Assembly: GCA_021155905.1 (NCBI GenBank) | Contig: JAJNBG010000011.1 | Span: 104,355-168,354 of the forward strand | Source: Bacteroidota bacterium | Lineage (GTDB): Bacteria > Bacteroidota > Bacteroidia > B-17B0 > Aurantibacillaceae | Reading direction: 5' to 3' | Length of the DNA: 64,000 nucleotides | Shown here: piece by piece, positions 1 to 8,854 of the stretch | Position numbering within the stretch: position 1 is the first letter of the stretch | Layout: each line of letters starts with the position of its first letter | Position numbers and translations under genes: made by a program | The notes under the pieces: generated by a model | Told to the model about the DNA's origin: nothing | Databases searched by the model: none | Seen by the model: only the letters and a program-made list of their open reading frames with translations

Positions 1-2
1 AA

Positions 3-1724
3 AATTTCATGGTTTATGCAAAACGTGTTTGGTTCAGTCGCGGCATTCATCACCATTATGGTAGTGAAAAGTTTTTTCCGGAGTGTTCCCAGGAATTTTT
101 CATGAAATTAATACTGGCAGCAGATAGCAAATCATTGCCATTGAAATCGGGCGAATCGGTTAAGGATTTTTCTGCTCGTATTTTGCCAATTATTTATGAC
201 CCAAAAATTGCTCCTAAGAAAGTAAGTTTAGATGCCTCCAAGGATTTAATCACAAGTTCATCTATAAATTTTTATGAGGGTGTTAATCAACAGGAAGCTA
301 TTGACTTTTATGAAAAAATGGTCGATAAAACAAGTAAAACTCCTGTCATGATTGGTTTGAATAGCAAGCTGGTTAAAGAAAACGGTGTCATTAAAGAAAA
401 AACCTGGAAGGTTGGTGGTATGTATACACAGGCTATTGAAAAAATTGTGTACTGGTTAGAAAAAGCGATTACAGTGGCGGAGAATCCGGCGCAGAAGTTA
501 GCTTTGGAAAAATTGGTGACATTTTATAAAACAGGTTCTTTGAAAGATTTTGACGACTATAATATTGCCTGGGTAAAAGACACAGAGAGTGCCATTGATG
601 TGACCAATGGATTTATTGAGGTATACGAAGATCCGTTAGGTAAAAAAGGATCATTTGAATCAGTTGTCTCTGTGAAAGATTTTGAAGCTTCAAAGCGTAT
701 TGCAATGATAGGAGCTAATGCCCAATGGTTCGAAGATAATTCGACATTATTTCCTGAACATAAGAAGAAAAATGTAAAAGGAATTTCTGCTAAAGTAATC
801 AATGCAGTTATGGAAAGTGGAGATGCTGCGCCTTCCACACCGATTGGTATTAATCTTCCAAACAATGAGTGGATCAGGGAGACGCATGGTTCTAAGTCAG
901 TGAACCTTGGTAATATTGTAGAGGCATATGATAAAGCAGCCGGTGGAAGTGTAGTAAATGAATTCTATTACACGGACGCTATAAAGAAAAACGTTTTGGC
1001 ATACGCAGGCCTGGCAGACAAACTACATACAGACATGCATGAGGTAATTGGGCATGCGAGTGGACAGATTGAACCGGGTGTTGGGCAGCCACATGAAACT
1101 TTAAAAAACTATGCGTCGGCCCTGGAAGAAGGACGTGCGGATTTGGTTGCGTTGTATTATTTAATGGATCAGAAATTAGTTGACCTTGGCGTAATGCCAT
1201 CTTTGGATTACGGAAAGGCTTCTTACGATGAATACATCACCAAAGGATTAATGGTTCAATTATCGAGATTAAAACTAGGAGATAACATCGAAGAAGCGCA
1301 TATGCGAAATCGTCAGATGATTGCTGCCTGGGCTTTTGAAAAAGGAAAAAAAGATAACGTGATCGAGAAGAAAACGGAGAAAGGAAAAACATTTTTCGTA
1401 ATTAACGATTATTCGAAGCTTCGCGTTTTATTCGGTGAATTATTAAGAGAGATTCAACGCATTAAATCCCAGGGTGATTACAAGGCAGGTAAGGATTTAA
1501 TTGAAAATTATGGCGTGAAAGTGGATCAGACTTTACATAAAGAAGTATTGGATCGCTATAAGAAATTAGCTATGGCTCCTTACCAGGGATTCATCCAGCC
1601 TAAACTTACTCCTGTTATGAAAGACGGGAAAATTGCCGATGTTAAAGTAGAGTATCCCAACAGCTTTACAAATCAAATGTTGGAATACAGCAAAAATTAC
1701 AGCTTTTTACCGGCTGAAAATTAA
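3..1724 (+). CDS. Dipeptidyl peptidase III (M49 family), 5'-truncated by the window edge
   Basis: Zinc-dependent exopeptidase that removes dipeptides from peptide N-termini. The M49 signature HEVIGH (about 1038-1055) supplies two zinc-binding His and the catalytic Glu. The second motif, EEGRAD (about 1126-1143), supplies the third zinc ligand. The N-terminal conserved stretch GIHHHYGSEKF is also typical of the family. The frame is open to the left edge (N-F precede the first ATG at 9), and family members are about 100 residues longer, so the true start lies outside the window. The gene ends with TAA and is followed by a strong hairpin terminator. The family is clear; cytoplasmic versus exported location cannot be judged without the N-terminus. 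Confidence 0.93.
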   Translation, partial: NFMVYAKRVWFSRGIHHHYGSEKFFPECSQEFFMKLILAADSKSLPLKSGESVKDFSARILPIIYDPKIAPKKVSLDASKDLITSSSINFYEGVNQQEAIDFYEKMVDKTSKTPVMIGLNSKLVKENGVIKEKTWKVGGMYTQAIEKIVYWLEKAITVAENPAQKLALEKLVTFYKTGSLKDFDDYNIAWVKDTESAIDVTNGFIEVYEDPLGKKGSFESVVSVKDFEASKRIAMIGANAQWFEDNSTLFPEHKKKNVKGISAKVINAVMESGDAAPSTPIGINLPNNEWIRETHGSKSVNLGNIVEAYDKAAGGSVVNEFYYTDAIKKNVLAYAGLADKLHTDMHEVIGHASGQIEPGVGQPHETLKNYASALEEGRADLVALYYLMDQKLVDLGVMPSLDYGKASYDEYITKGLMVQLSRLKLGDNIEEAHMRNRQMIAAWAFEKGKKDNVIEKKTEKGKTFFVINDYSKLRVLFGELLREIQRIKSQGDYKAGKDLIENYGVKVDQTLHKEVLDRYKKLAMAPYQGFIQPKLTPVMKDGKIADVKVEYPNSFTNQMLEYSKNYSFLPAEN

Positions 1725-1741
1725 AGAAAACTGATTTTAAG

Positions 1742-1769
1742 AAAAAAGGGGGATTTAATCCCCCTTTTT
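1742..1769 (+). terminator. Rho-independent terminator after the M49 peptidase
   Basis: An A-tract, GGGGGAT, a TTA loop, ATCCCCC and TTTTT form a tight GC-rich hairpin followed by a T run, 17 nt after the peptidase stop codon. Confidence 0.9.
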
Positions 1770-1785
1770 CATTACCCAAAATTTG

Positions 1786-1793
1786 TACTTTTG
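1786..1793 (+). promoter_or_regulatory. Bacteroidota -7 box (TACTTTTG) for the T9SS protein
   Basis: Exact TAnnTTTG match that ends only 4 nt before the ATG at 1798. Transcription would start at or next to the start codon, so a leaderless mRNA is likely. I see no good -33 TTTG. Confidence 0.6.
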
Positions 1794-1797
1794 AACC

Positions 1798-3078
1798 ATG
1801 AAATTAATTCTACGAACGCACTTGATCTTATTGTCCATTTGCTTGATGGCTAAGACCGGCTTTTCTCAATGGGGACAAATTCCGGACAAGGCTTGTTATA
1901 CGCCATCTTCATTTGGAATATCCTATAATTCTCCAAATTATTTTTTAACGGATAGTGCCGCAATATACGCGTATCATACAATAGGAGGAAACACCCAGGC
2001 TACTACTTTATCGTATTATCTGTGTGAATCAACTGATGATAATGTAACGGCTCAAAATTTCTCCAATGGTATTGGTGGTTTAGGCTGCTGTTCTTCCAAA
2101 CAGATCATTCCTTTGAATAAGAACCAGGTGGTTTATTCTCAAAATAGTTTCTTATCCACGAAAGTAATTTTGAAGACGAATAACAGTGCATTGACTTTAT
2201 TCACCGTGCCGGGATTCGAAAACACGTTTACTGCAACCGCTAATCAATCTGTTTATTGTATTTGGCGAAAGTATACGTTTACCAATAATTACTTGTTTTT
2301 TAACAGGTACATCAACGGGGGAACCTACACGGATACGTTAAAATATTATGGAATTAAAACAATGCCGAAAATTTATTTCTCGAGCGATTCGGTTGGATAT
2401 ATTTTTGGTAAGGACGCTGCCGGACAAAATTATGTAGCGCGTACCAATAACTATGGTGTCTCCTGGGCAAAAGTTTTGGTTCCTGTATCAGAAGTAACTG
2501 ATCTTAAGTTTGAAGGCAATACCGGTTATGCTGTTGGAGCAGGAGGTATGGTTTATCAATCTTTGGATAACGGAATTAACTGGTTACAGGCGCCCGGTTT
2601 TACTACTAAGAAATTAAATTCAGTGAGTGTCATGAATTCAAAATGTTATATAGCAGGTGATAGCGCCGCGCTTTTTCATTCATTCAATTTTGGTTTAAAC
2701 TGGGTTCAGGATACTGCCAATATCAGCGGTAACATAGATTGGGTGAGGATCACTGCCTACGACCAAATTTATTTTCAGTCATCAAATAAATTGTATAAAA
2801 AAGGGTATTACAGTTCCGTTTCGGAAATCAACAAGAGTAAAGATTTTTCTTTAGTATTATTCCCTAACCCGGCCACTGATAAAATAAATATTCAGTTTCC
2901 CATTGCTATGGGAGAAAAGTATACAATTTCAGTGCTGAATTATTTGGGGCAGGAAATTTTTATGACAGAGAATGATACCGAAATAGATATACATGATTTG
3001 GCATCCGGGATGTATTCAATTATAGTAACTTCCTCAAAGAAGGAATTCTACAAAGGTACATTCATTAAAACGGAATAA
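1798..3078 (+). CDS. Secreted T9SS type A sorting-domain protein with BNR-like repeats
   Basis: Exported protein of 426 residues. Residues 1-23 form a signal peptide ending at GFSQ. The middle contains repeats such as SLDNGINW and SFNFGLNW, resembling the blades of photosystem II assembly/BNR-type beta-propellers. The last 75 or so residues start with LFPNPATDKI and end with a GMYSI strand and a Lys-rich tail, which is the type A C-terminal sorting domain used by the type IX secretion system. It is probably attached to or released from the cell surface; its substrate cannot be guessed. It stands alone between a terminator and a convergent neighbour. Confidence 0.85.
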   Translation: MKLILRTHLILLSICLMAKTGFSQWGQIPDKACYTPSSFGISYNSPNYFLTDSAAIYAYHTIGGNTQATTLSYYLCESTDDNVTAQNFSNGIGGLGCCSSKQIIPLNKNQVVYSQNSFLSTKVILKTNNSALTLFTVPGFENTFTATANQSVYCIWRKYTFTNNYLFFNRYINGGTYTDTLKYYGIKTMPKIYFSSDSVGYIFGKDAAGQNYVARTNNYGVSWAKVLVPVSEVTDLKFEGNTGYAVGAGGMVYQSLDNGINWLQAPGFTTKKLNSVSVMNSKCYIAGDSAALFHSFNFGLNWVQDTANISGNIDWVRITAYDQIYFQSSNKLYKKGYYSSVSEINKSKDFSLVLFPNPATDKINIQFPIAMGEKYTISVLNYLGQEIFMTENDTEIDIHDLASGMYSIIVTSSKKEFYKGTFIKTE

Positions 3079-3100
3079 GCTATTTGTTTCGAAGTGAAAA

Positions 3101-3949
3101 TTAGTTTGCAAGTAAAACACACCAGGCTTCTTTCACTTTATTAACTTCTAATAAAGTTTTGGCATACTGATGTTTTTCATTCTCGGATGCAAATGTTTGT
3201 GAGAGTGATTTGTTATAGGTTTCAATTTCTTCTTTAGTGGGTAACACCTCAATGTTGCCTAATTGTCCTAAATTATTACCGGTTAATACAGGACTGTTTT
3301 TAATAGTTCCGGGAATTGTATCAACTCCGATGCCAATCGTGGTTATAGGTTTTTCAATTTCAAACAGCGCATCGCCGTGAGCTCTGCAATACCAGTTTCC
3401 ACCCATGCGCGCTACAAGATCTATTTTTTGCTGATCGATTAATTTATGTTCATTGAGTACAGATTCGCTGATGTGTATTTTGACAATTTCACACATCACC
3501 AAATTACAGTTGCCAATTTCTTTTACTTCAAAGACTTTACACTCCAGTTGTACTGGACTTTCTTTAACGCGCATTGGTTTCACCAAATCAGAAGCGATGG
3601 GTGTGAAGCCGGCTTTTGTAAATTCACTAATGCCTTTTGGATAAGGACTGCTTGTAAGGCTCATTTGGTGCACCATGTTAAAATTGACGATATTGATCAC
3701 ACATTCCGGAACCTCCAAAACATTCAGGTGGGTATCTTTTGCAAGACCTGTTTTTCCGCTAATGTTTGGAGAAAAAATAGCAATCGGTGGTTTCGCTGCG
3801 AATACATTAAAAAAACTGAAGGGGGCTAGGTTGTGATTCCCGGCGGCGTCTACTGTGCTCGCAAAACAAATGGGGCGTGGGCCAACTGCCCCAAGTAAGT
3901 ATTGATGTAATTGGGGAACCGGTATTTCTTTTGGGTCGATTGTCAGCAT
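3101..3949 (-). CDS. Flavin reductase family protein (FMN-binding split barrel)
   Basis: A 282-residue protein of the flavin reductase/DIM6-NTAB family. The conserved N-terminal block GAVGPRPICFASTVD followed by NLAPFSFFNVF is the FMN-binding split-barrel signature. Members reduce or bind FMN with NAD(P)H and often serve a partner oxygenase. No oxygenase partner is adjacent. The gene lies 23 bp downstream of the FAD-dependent oxidoreductase on the same strand, so the two are probably co-transcribed. No signal peptide, so cytoplasmic. Confidence 0.85.
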   Translation of the reverse strand: MLTIDPKEIPVPQLHQYLLGAVGPRPICFASTVDAAGNHNLAPFSFFNVFAAKPPIAIFSPNISGKTGLAKDTHLNVLEVPECVINIVNFNMVHQMSLTSSPYPKGISEFTKAGFTPIASDLVKPMRVKESPVQLECKVFEVKEIGNCNLVMCEIVKIHISESVLNEHKLIDQQKIDLVARMGGNWYCRAHGDALFEIEKPITTIGIGVDTIPGTIKNSPVLTGNNLGQLGNIEVLPTKEEIETYNKSLSQTFASENEKHQYAKTLLEVNKVKEAWCVLLAN

Positions 3950-3972
3950 GAAAAAGATTTATGTGGAATAGA

Positions 3973-5490
3973 TTAACTGGCCTTTTTTATTTTGGTTATC
4001 AATTCGGGATCACCTAAAATTTCCGTACAGGTCACAACGGAACTAACGGTTACGCCCATGACTCCATGCAAATTTAAATTCTGGCCTGTTAAAAATAAAT
4101 TGCTCACTTTAGTTCTGGGTGTAATAAATGTTTTCAGAGGCTCTTTATAATCCTTAATAGCACCATAAAGGGAACCATCTTTGCCGCCTATATAGTCACG
4201 ATAGGTAATAGGCGTGGCACTTGTATAAGACTGCACTTTTGACCTGAGACCCGGAATTCTCTTTTCGAGGGCGTCGAGTAATTTTTCGGATTTCTCAATT
4301 TTAAACGCTTCGTAATCATCTCCCCGGTAATTTATATTGTTTGGGATAATGCTTTTGGTATGAGCCCATTTTTCACATTCTTCAAAACGCATGTAGGCCA
4401 TAGCGGTAAAATTTTCGGTAAAACCCGGATGCCTGGAATTTGTATTTCCAAAAACGGCAACGGATTCAGGCCATTTATTTACATCATAAAAAGGACCTGC
4501 CCATACGTCCGGATTAATAAGGTGATAGATATTGTGATCCAGATGTTCAAATGAATTTGGCTTCGTCACAACGTTTAATAAAAAAGCAGAGGTGGTGTAT
4601 TCCAGGGTCTTAAGACGATTTTTGTACGCCGGACGTAATTGAGGGCCCTCTACCATATCAATGGTCTTGCTTAAATCAATGGCTGATACAAATGTTTTTC
4701 CTTCAATTCTTTCTCCATTAACCAGTTCAACAGATTCAATTTCATTACCATTAAAAACAAAGCGGACGGCTTCATGGTAATTCAAAATTTCACCACCCAT
4801 CGCCTTAATGTTTTTACTCATGATCTTTGCAATCTGGGCACTGCCATCAATGCAACGGTAGGAACTTTCGATGTAAGAATTGACTACTAAAGCATGAACG
4901 TAAAAAGGAGATTTTCCAGCAACACCGGCATAAAGCATATTATTGCCACCAATTACTTTTTGGAGTTTCTTATCGGTAAATATTGAATTGATAACGGATT
5001 CAGAATCAATTTGTAGATGCCAGGCATTGGTAAAATCTTTCTTTTCACTGGAAAGATTATACATTGGAAAATCAGCACAAGCTTCCCTGACCTTTTGAAT
5101 GTATATTTCTAACGCTTTTCTCTCGTGGGGAAAAATGGCGGCTAATTTTTCAATAAAATTTTCGTAACCCTGGGCGTGCGGATACAATTGATCATCTCCC
5201 TCAAATGAAATTACATCAAAAGCATCTTCGTTTAACTTTTGTAATTTCAAATCCTTCATGATATTGAAGTATTGAAAATAACGATTCAGGTTTTGTCCTT
5301 CTGCTAACCCTCCTACGTAATGAACCCCCGTTTCAAAAACGGTTTTGTCTCTACTGTATATCTGCAAAGAACCACCTATTTGCCTGTTTTTTTCCAAAAC
5401 GCAAACTTTCATGCCATGCTTGGCTAAAATGTAAGCAGTGCATAAACCTCCAAGGCCGCTCCCAATTATTACAACGTCGTATTTACTCAT
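3973..5490 (-). CDS. NAD(P)/FAD-dependent oxidoreductase, phytoene desaturase / retinol saturase-like
   Basis: A 505-residue flavoprotein of the CrtI/amine-oxidase type. The N-terminus has a dinucleotide-binding motif GSGLGGL, followed by LEKNRQIGGS and a GVHYVGG segment, the arrangement seen in all-trans-retinol 13,14-reductase-like and carotenoid desaturase-like enzymes. The C-terminus TGQNLNLHGVMGVTVSS closes the FAD site. The substrate is probably an isoprenoid or polyene lipid, but no carotenoid genes lie nearby, so this is inferred from family alone. It is the first gene of a pair with the flavin reductase-like gene. Confidence 0.85.
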   Translation of the reverse strand: MSKYDVVIIGSGLGGLCTAYILAKHGMKVCVLEKNRQIGGSLQIYSRDKTVFETGVHYVGGLAEGQNLNRYFQYFNIMKDLKLQKLNEDAFDVISFEGDDQLYPHAQGYENFIEKLAAIFPHERKALEIYIQKVREACADFPMYNLSSEKKDFTNAWHLQIDSESVINSIFTDKKLQKVIGGNNMLYAGVAGKSPFYVHALVVNSYIESSYRCIDGSAQIAKIMSKNIKAMGGEILNYHEAVRFVFNGNEIESVELVNGERIEGKTFVSAIDLSKTIDMVEGPQLRPAYKNRLKTLEYTTSAFLLNVVTKPNSFEHLDHNIYHLINPDVWAGPFYDVNKWPESVAVFGNTNSRHPGFTENFTAMAYMRFEECEKWAHTKSIIPNNINYRGDDYEAFKIEKSEKLLDALEKRIPGLRSKVQSYTSATPITYRDYIGGKDGSLYGAIKDYKEPLKTFITPRTKVSNLFLTGQNLNLHGVMGVTVSSVVTCTEILGDPELITKIKKAS

Positions 5491-5531
5491 AAAATAGCTA
5501 GTTCAAGTATAAACAATTTTCCAAAATAAAG

Positions 5532-5562
5532 TTGAAGTATTTATTAATAAGTATTACTTTTA
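5532..5562 (+). promoter_or_regulatory. Promoter of the DUF5686 gene (TTG ... TACTTTTA)
   Basis: A -7 box TACTTTTA (5555-5562) sits 20 bp after a TTG (5532-5534), matching Bacteroidota -33/-7 spacing. The start codon is at 5578. Confidence 0.5.
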
Positions 5563-5577
5563 AGTTCATCAAATTTA

Positions 5578-8046
5578 ATGGCCAGGACACTACATTTTTA
5601 CGCTTTTTTGCTGCTTGTTTTCTTTAGCCGGAATTTCTGTGCGCAAAGTTATACAATTAGTGGGAAAGTTTTTGATTCTGAGTCAAAAGAACCTTTACCC
5701 TTTGTCCCGGTTCTGATTAAAGGAACCACTGTTGGCGGAACTACTGATTTCGACGGCAACTATTCTATTACGACCGATAAACTTGGGGACTCCATTATCG
5801 CATCCTATGTAAGTTATAAAAAGCTAACCAGAGCTATTAAACGGGGAGTAACCCAGGTGGTTAATATGCCCATGGTTCTCGAAGGAGTTAATTTATTGGA
5901 AGTTGTCGTGAAGGCTGGTGAAAATCCTGCACATAGGATCATTAGAAACGTGATCGCCCATAAAGATTTTAACAATAAGCGAAGACTTGGTGCCTACCAG
6001 TATGAAACATATAACAAAGTTGAATTCGATTTAAACAGAATCCCAAAGGAAATGCGCGAACGGAAAATTTTCAAGCCTATCCAGTTTGTATTTGACAATG
6101 TTGATAGTATAAATTCCGGGGAAAAGCCATCCTTGCCAATTTTTATAACAGAAGCCATTTCTGATATGTATTACCGGAGTGATCCGACTTTAAAAAAAGA
6201 AGTGATTAAGGCGAGTAAAGTCACAGGAATCGAAAATACGAGTGTTACTTCTGTGATGGGCGATATGTATCAGAATATCAATATTTATGATAACCATATT
6301 TTGGTATTTGGTAAGGATTTTGTAAGTCCCATTTCTGATAATGCTTTTTTTTACTATAAATTTTATCTGGAAGATAGTCTGTTTATTGGCAGCACCCGGT
6401 GTTACCAGATTCGTTTTAAATCAAAGCGGCCACAGGAATTATGTTTTAGCGGTAACATGTGGATTGCCGATACAACCTGGGCAGTAAAAAGACTGGAAAT
6501 GAGCATCCCGAAAGATGCCAATATCAATTTTATTAATGCCGCTAACGTTGTGCAGGAGTTCACACAGGTTGACAGCACCTGGATGTTAAGTAAAGACAGG
6601 TTGATTATTGATTTTGCCATGAATAAAAATCAGGTTGGGATTTACGGACGCAAAACCACCTCCTATAAAGATTTTAAAATCAATCAGCCCAAAGATGTGA
6701 AATTTTATGAATTCGGAGATAAGATTGTAGTGGAAGATTCTGCCATGAAACATACTGATGAATTCTGGAATAGTCACCGGCATGATAGTTTGTCGATCAG
6801 GGAAAAGAAAATTTACCACATGATTGATACCATTAAAACATTACCGGTTTACAAAACCTGGGTAGACATTTTTACCATTTTTGTATCGGGTTATAAAGTG
6901 GTCAATAATTTTGAGATCGGTCCTTATTTTAACCTGGTAAGTTATAACCGGATTGAGGGAACGCGTGTGCGTTTTGGCGGAAGAACCAGTAGCAAGTTCA
7001 GCCGTTGGTACGAATTGCAGGGTTATGTGGCCTATGGATTTAAGGATGAAAAATTTAAATACAGTCTTGGCTTTAAAAGTTTTATTACAAAAAAGCCACG
7101 TCGTCAACTCATCGGTATGACTTATAAAAGTGATTATGAAATTCTAGGACAGAGCCAGAATGGTTTTTCCCAGGATAATATTTTCGCCTCCTTATTTAGA
7201 ACGAGTCCTTTAACCAACCTGACACGAGTTGACCAAACTTATGCATGGTATGAGAGGGAATGGCTGGATGGCTTAACTTCAAGAATTACTTTCGCCGGGA
7301 GAACGATTACCCCCTTGGTAACCAGTACCTACCAGTACTATAAGAATGACGGAAGCATTGGCACGAAAGAAAATATTAAGAATACTGAAGCAAGGCTCAA
7401 TGTTCGTTTTGCTTACAAAGAAAAATTCATCAGCGGTGATTTCAGTAGAATCAGTTTAGGTACAAAATGGCCGGTGTTCCAGGTTAATTATGCTAAATCA
7501 TTGCAAAATGCTTTCAGGGGAGAATATGATTATCAAAAAGTAGTACTAAACATCTTCGATCGTATTCGTTTGATTTCCCTGCTTGGGTATACGGATTATA
7601 CTGCTGAAGTGGGAAAAATTTACGGAGCAGTACCTTTTCCTCTGATGGAGTTGCACGGCGGAAACGAAACCTACGTATACGATTACATGTCATTTAATAT
7701 GATGAAGTATTATGAGTTTGCAAGTGATCAATACGCATCAGTAGGTGTGTTTCATCATTTCGAAGGGTTGTTGTTCAATAAAATCCCTTATGTGAAAAAA
7801 TTAAAATGGCGGGAAGTTGTAACGTGTAAAGCATTGTGGGGTAGTGTGAATGAAAAGAACAGGAGAACATTGATATTCCCTACAACTTTAAATGCACTCG
7901 GAAATGAACCTTACGTTGAGTTTAGTGCAGGAATCGAGAATATTTTTAAAGTCTTCAGGATTGATGCGTTGTGGCGTTCCACGTACCTGAGGCCTAAAGC
8001 TATTGATAATTTTGGAGTTAAATTTGGATTTCAGTTGGCATTTTAG
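5578..8046 (+). CDS. DUF5686 outer-membrane protein with N-terminal carboxypeptidase-regulatory-like domain
   Basis: An 822-residue envelope protein. A signal peptide (residues 1-22, ending NFCAQ) is followed by a carboxypeptidase-D regulatory-like beta-sandwich (about 25-105, motif SGKVFDSESKEPLPFV ... TTDFDGNY), the module often found at the start of SusC/TonB-type proteins in Bacteroidota. The remainder is the DUF5686 region, rich in aromatic alternating strands and ending in an aromatic residue (FQLAF), consistent with an outer-membrane barrel. No TonB plug is seen. Biochemical role unknown. It precedes lptB, which acts in outer-membrane biogenesis, but that gene has its own -7 box. Confidence 0.85.
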   Translation: MARTLHFYAFLLLVFFSRNFCAQSYTISGKVFDSESKEPLPFVPVLIKGTTVGGTTDFDGNYSITTDKLGDSIIASYVSYKKLTRAIKRGVTQVVNMPMVLEGVNLLEVVVKAGENPAHRIIRNVIAHKDFNNKRRLGAYQYETYNKVEFDLNRIPKEMRERKIFKPIQFVFDNVDSINSGEKPSLPIFITEAISDMYYRSDPTLKKEVIKASKVTGIENTSVTSVMGDMYQNINIYDNHILVFGKDFVSPISDNAFFYYKFYLEDSLFIGSTRCYQIRFKSKRPQELCFSGNMWIADTTWAVKRLEMSIPKDANINFINAANVVQEFTQVDSTWMLSKDRLIIDFAMNKNQVGIYGRKTTSYKDFKINQPKDVKFYEFGDKIVVEDSAMKHTDEFWNSHRHDSLSIREKKIYHMIDTIKTLPVYKTWVDIFTIFVSGYKVVNNFEIGPYFNLVSYNRIEGTRVRFGGRTSSKFSRWYELQGYVAYGFKDEKFKYSLGFKSFITKKPRRQLIGMTYKSDYEILGQSQNGFSQDNIFASLFRTSPLTNLTRVDQTYAWYEREWLDGLTSRITFAGRTITPLVTSTYQYYKNDGSIGTKENIKNTEARLNVRFAYKEKFISGDFSRISLGTKWPVFQVNYAKSLQNAFRGEYDYQKVVLNIFDRIRLISLLGYTDYTAEVGKIYGAVPFPLMELHGGNETYVYDYMSFNMMKYYEFASDQYASVGVFHHFEGLLFNKIPYVKKLKWREVVTCKALWGSVNEKNRRTLIFPTTLNALGNEPYVEFSAGIENIFKVFRIDALWRSTYLRPKAIDNFGVKFGFQLAF

Positions 8047-8098
8047 GACTTCAAAAGGCATTCACATTTTTTGTAATTTCAAACGCTTATCTTTTGTT

Positions 8099-8106
8099 TA
8101 TATTTG
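8099..8106 (+). promoter_or_regulatory. -7 box (TATATTTG) upstream of lptB
   Basis: Exact TAnnTTTG match, 20 nt before the preferred lptB ATG at 8127. Confidence 0.5.
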
Positions 8107-8126
8107 GTAGATATTAGTTGATACAC

Positions 8127-8852
8127 ATGATACTTCGTTCAGAAAATTTAGTAAAAAAATATAAAAGCAGAACGGTTGCCAAAAACGTTAGTGTTCAGGT
8201 GCAGCAGGGCGAGATCGTTGGACTGCTTGGGCCGAATGGTGCAGGTAAAACAACTTCCTTTTATATGATTGTGGGAATGGTAAAACCAAATTCAGGCCGA
8301 ATATACCTGGATAGTAAGGACATCACGGATGAGCCAATGTATAAGCGTGCCCAACTCGGTGTTGGATATTTACCACAGGAAGCGTCGGTTTTCAGAAAAC
8401 TAAGTATAGAAGATAATTTACTGGCTGTTTTACAGATGTCAAAAAAGACCAAGGCGGAGCAGCAGTACAAAGTTGAAAGTTTGCTCGATGAATTTGCATT
8501 GCATCATGTTCGAAAAAACTTAGGAGATCAGTTATCTGGTGGCGAGCGCCGAAGAACTGAAATAGCAAGGGCATTGGCGACGGATCCAAAATTTATTTTA
8601 TTAGATGAGCCATTTGCCGGAGTAGATCCAATTGCTGTGGAAGATATTCAAAGTGTGGTTAGAAAATTAAAAGATAAGAACATAGGAATTTTGATTACGG
8701 ATCATAATGTGCACGAGACTTTAAATATCACGGACAGGACTTATTTGTTGTATGCAGGAGAAGTAATTAAGTCGGGTTCCGCGGAAGATCTGGCAAATGA
8801 TGAAATGGTAAGGCGTGTCTATCTGGGCAGCAATTTTGAATTGAGAAAATAG
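8127..8852 (+). CDS. lptB: LPS export ABC transporter ATP-binding protein LptB
   Basis: The cytoplasmic ATPase that powers the LptFG complex, extracting lipopolysaccharide from the inner membrane for transport to the outer membrane. It shows Walker [10 protein letters not shown], the Q-loop region [12 protein letters not shown], the ABC signature LSGGERRR, Walker [14 protein letters not shown] and the switch His (TDHNVHE). At 241 residues it is the usual LptB length. ATG at 8127 is preferred over a TTG at 8118 because LptB proteins begin [15 protein letters not shown]. The membrane subunits are not adjacent. The Nramp-USP gene follows after 2 bp and is probably co-transcribed. Confidence 0.95.
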   Translation: MILRSENLVKKYKSRTVAKNVSVQVQQGEIVGLLGPNGAGKTTSFYMIVGMVKPNSGRIYLDSKDITDEPMYKRAQLGVGYLPQEASVFRKLSIEDNLLAVLQMSKKTKAEQQYKVESLLDEFALHHVRKNLGDQLSGGERRRTEIARALATDPKFILLDEPFAGVDPIAVEDIQSVVRKLKDKNIGILITDHNVHETLNITDRTYLLYAGEVIKSGSAEDLANDEMVRRVYLGSNFELRK

Positions 8853-8854
8853 AT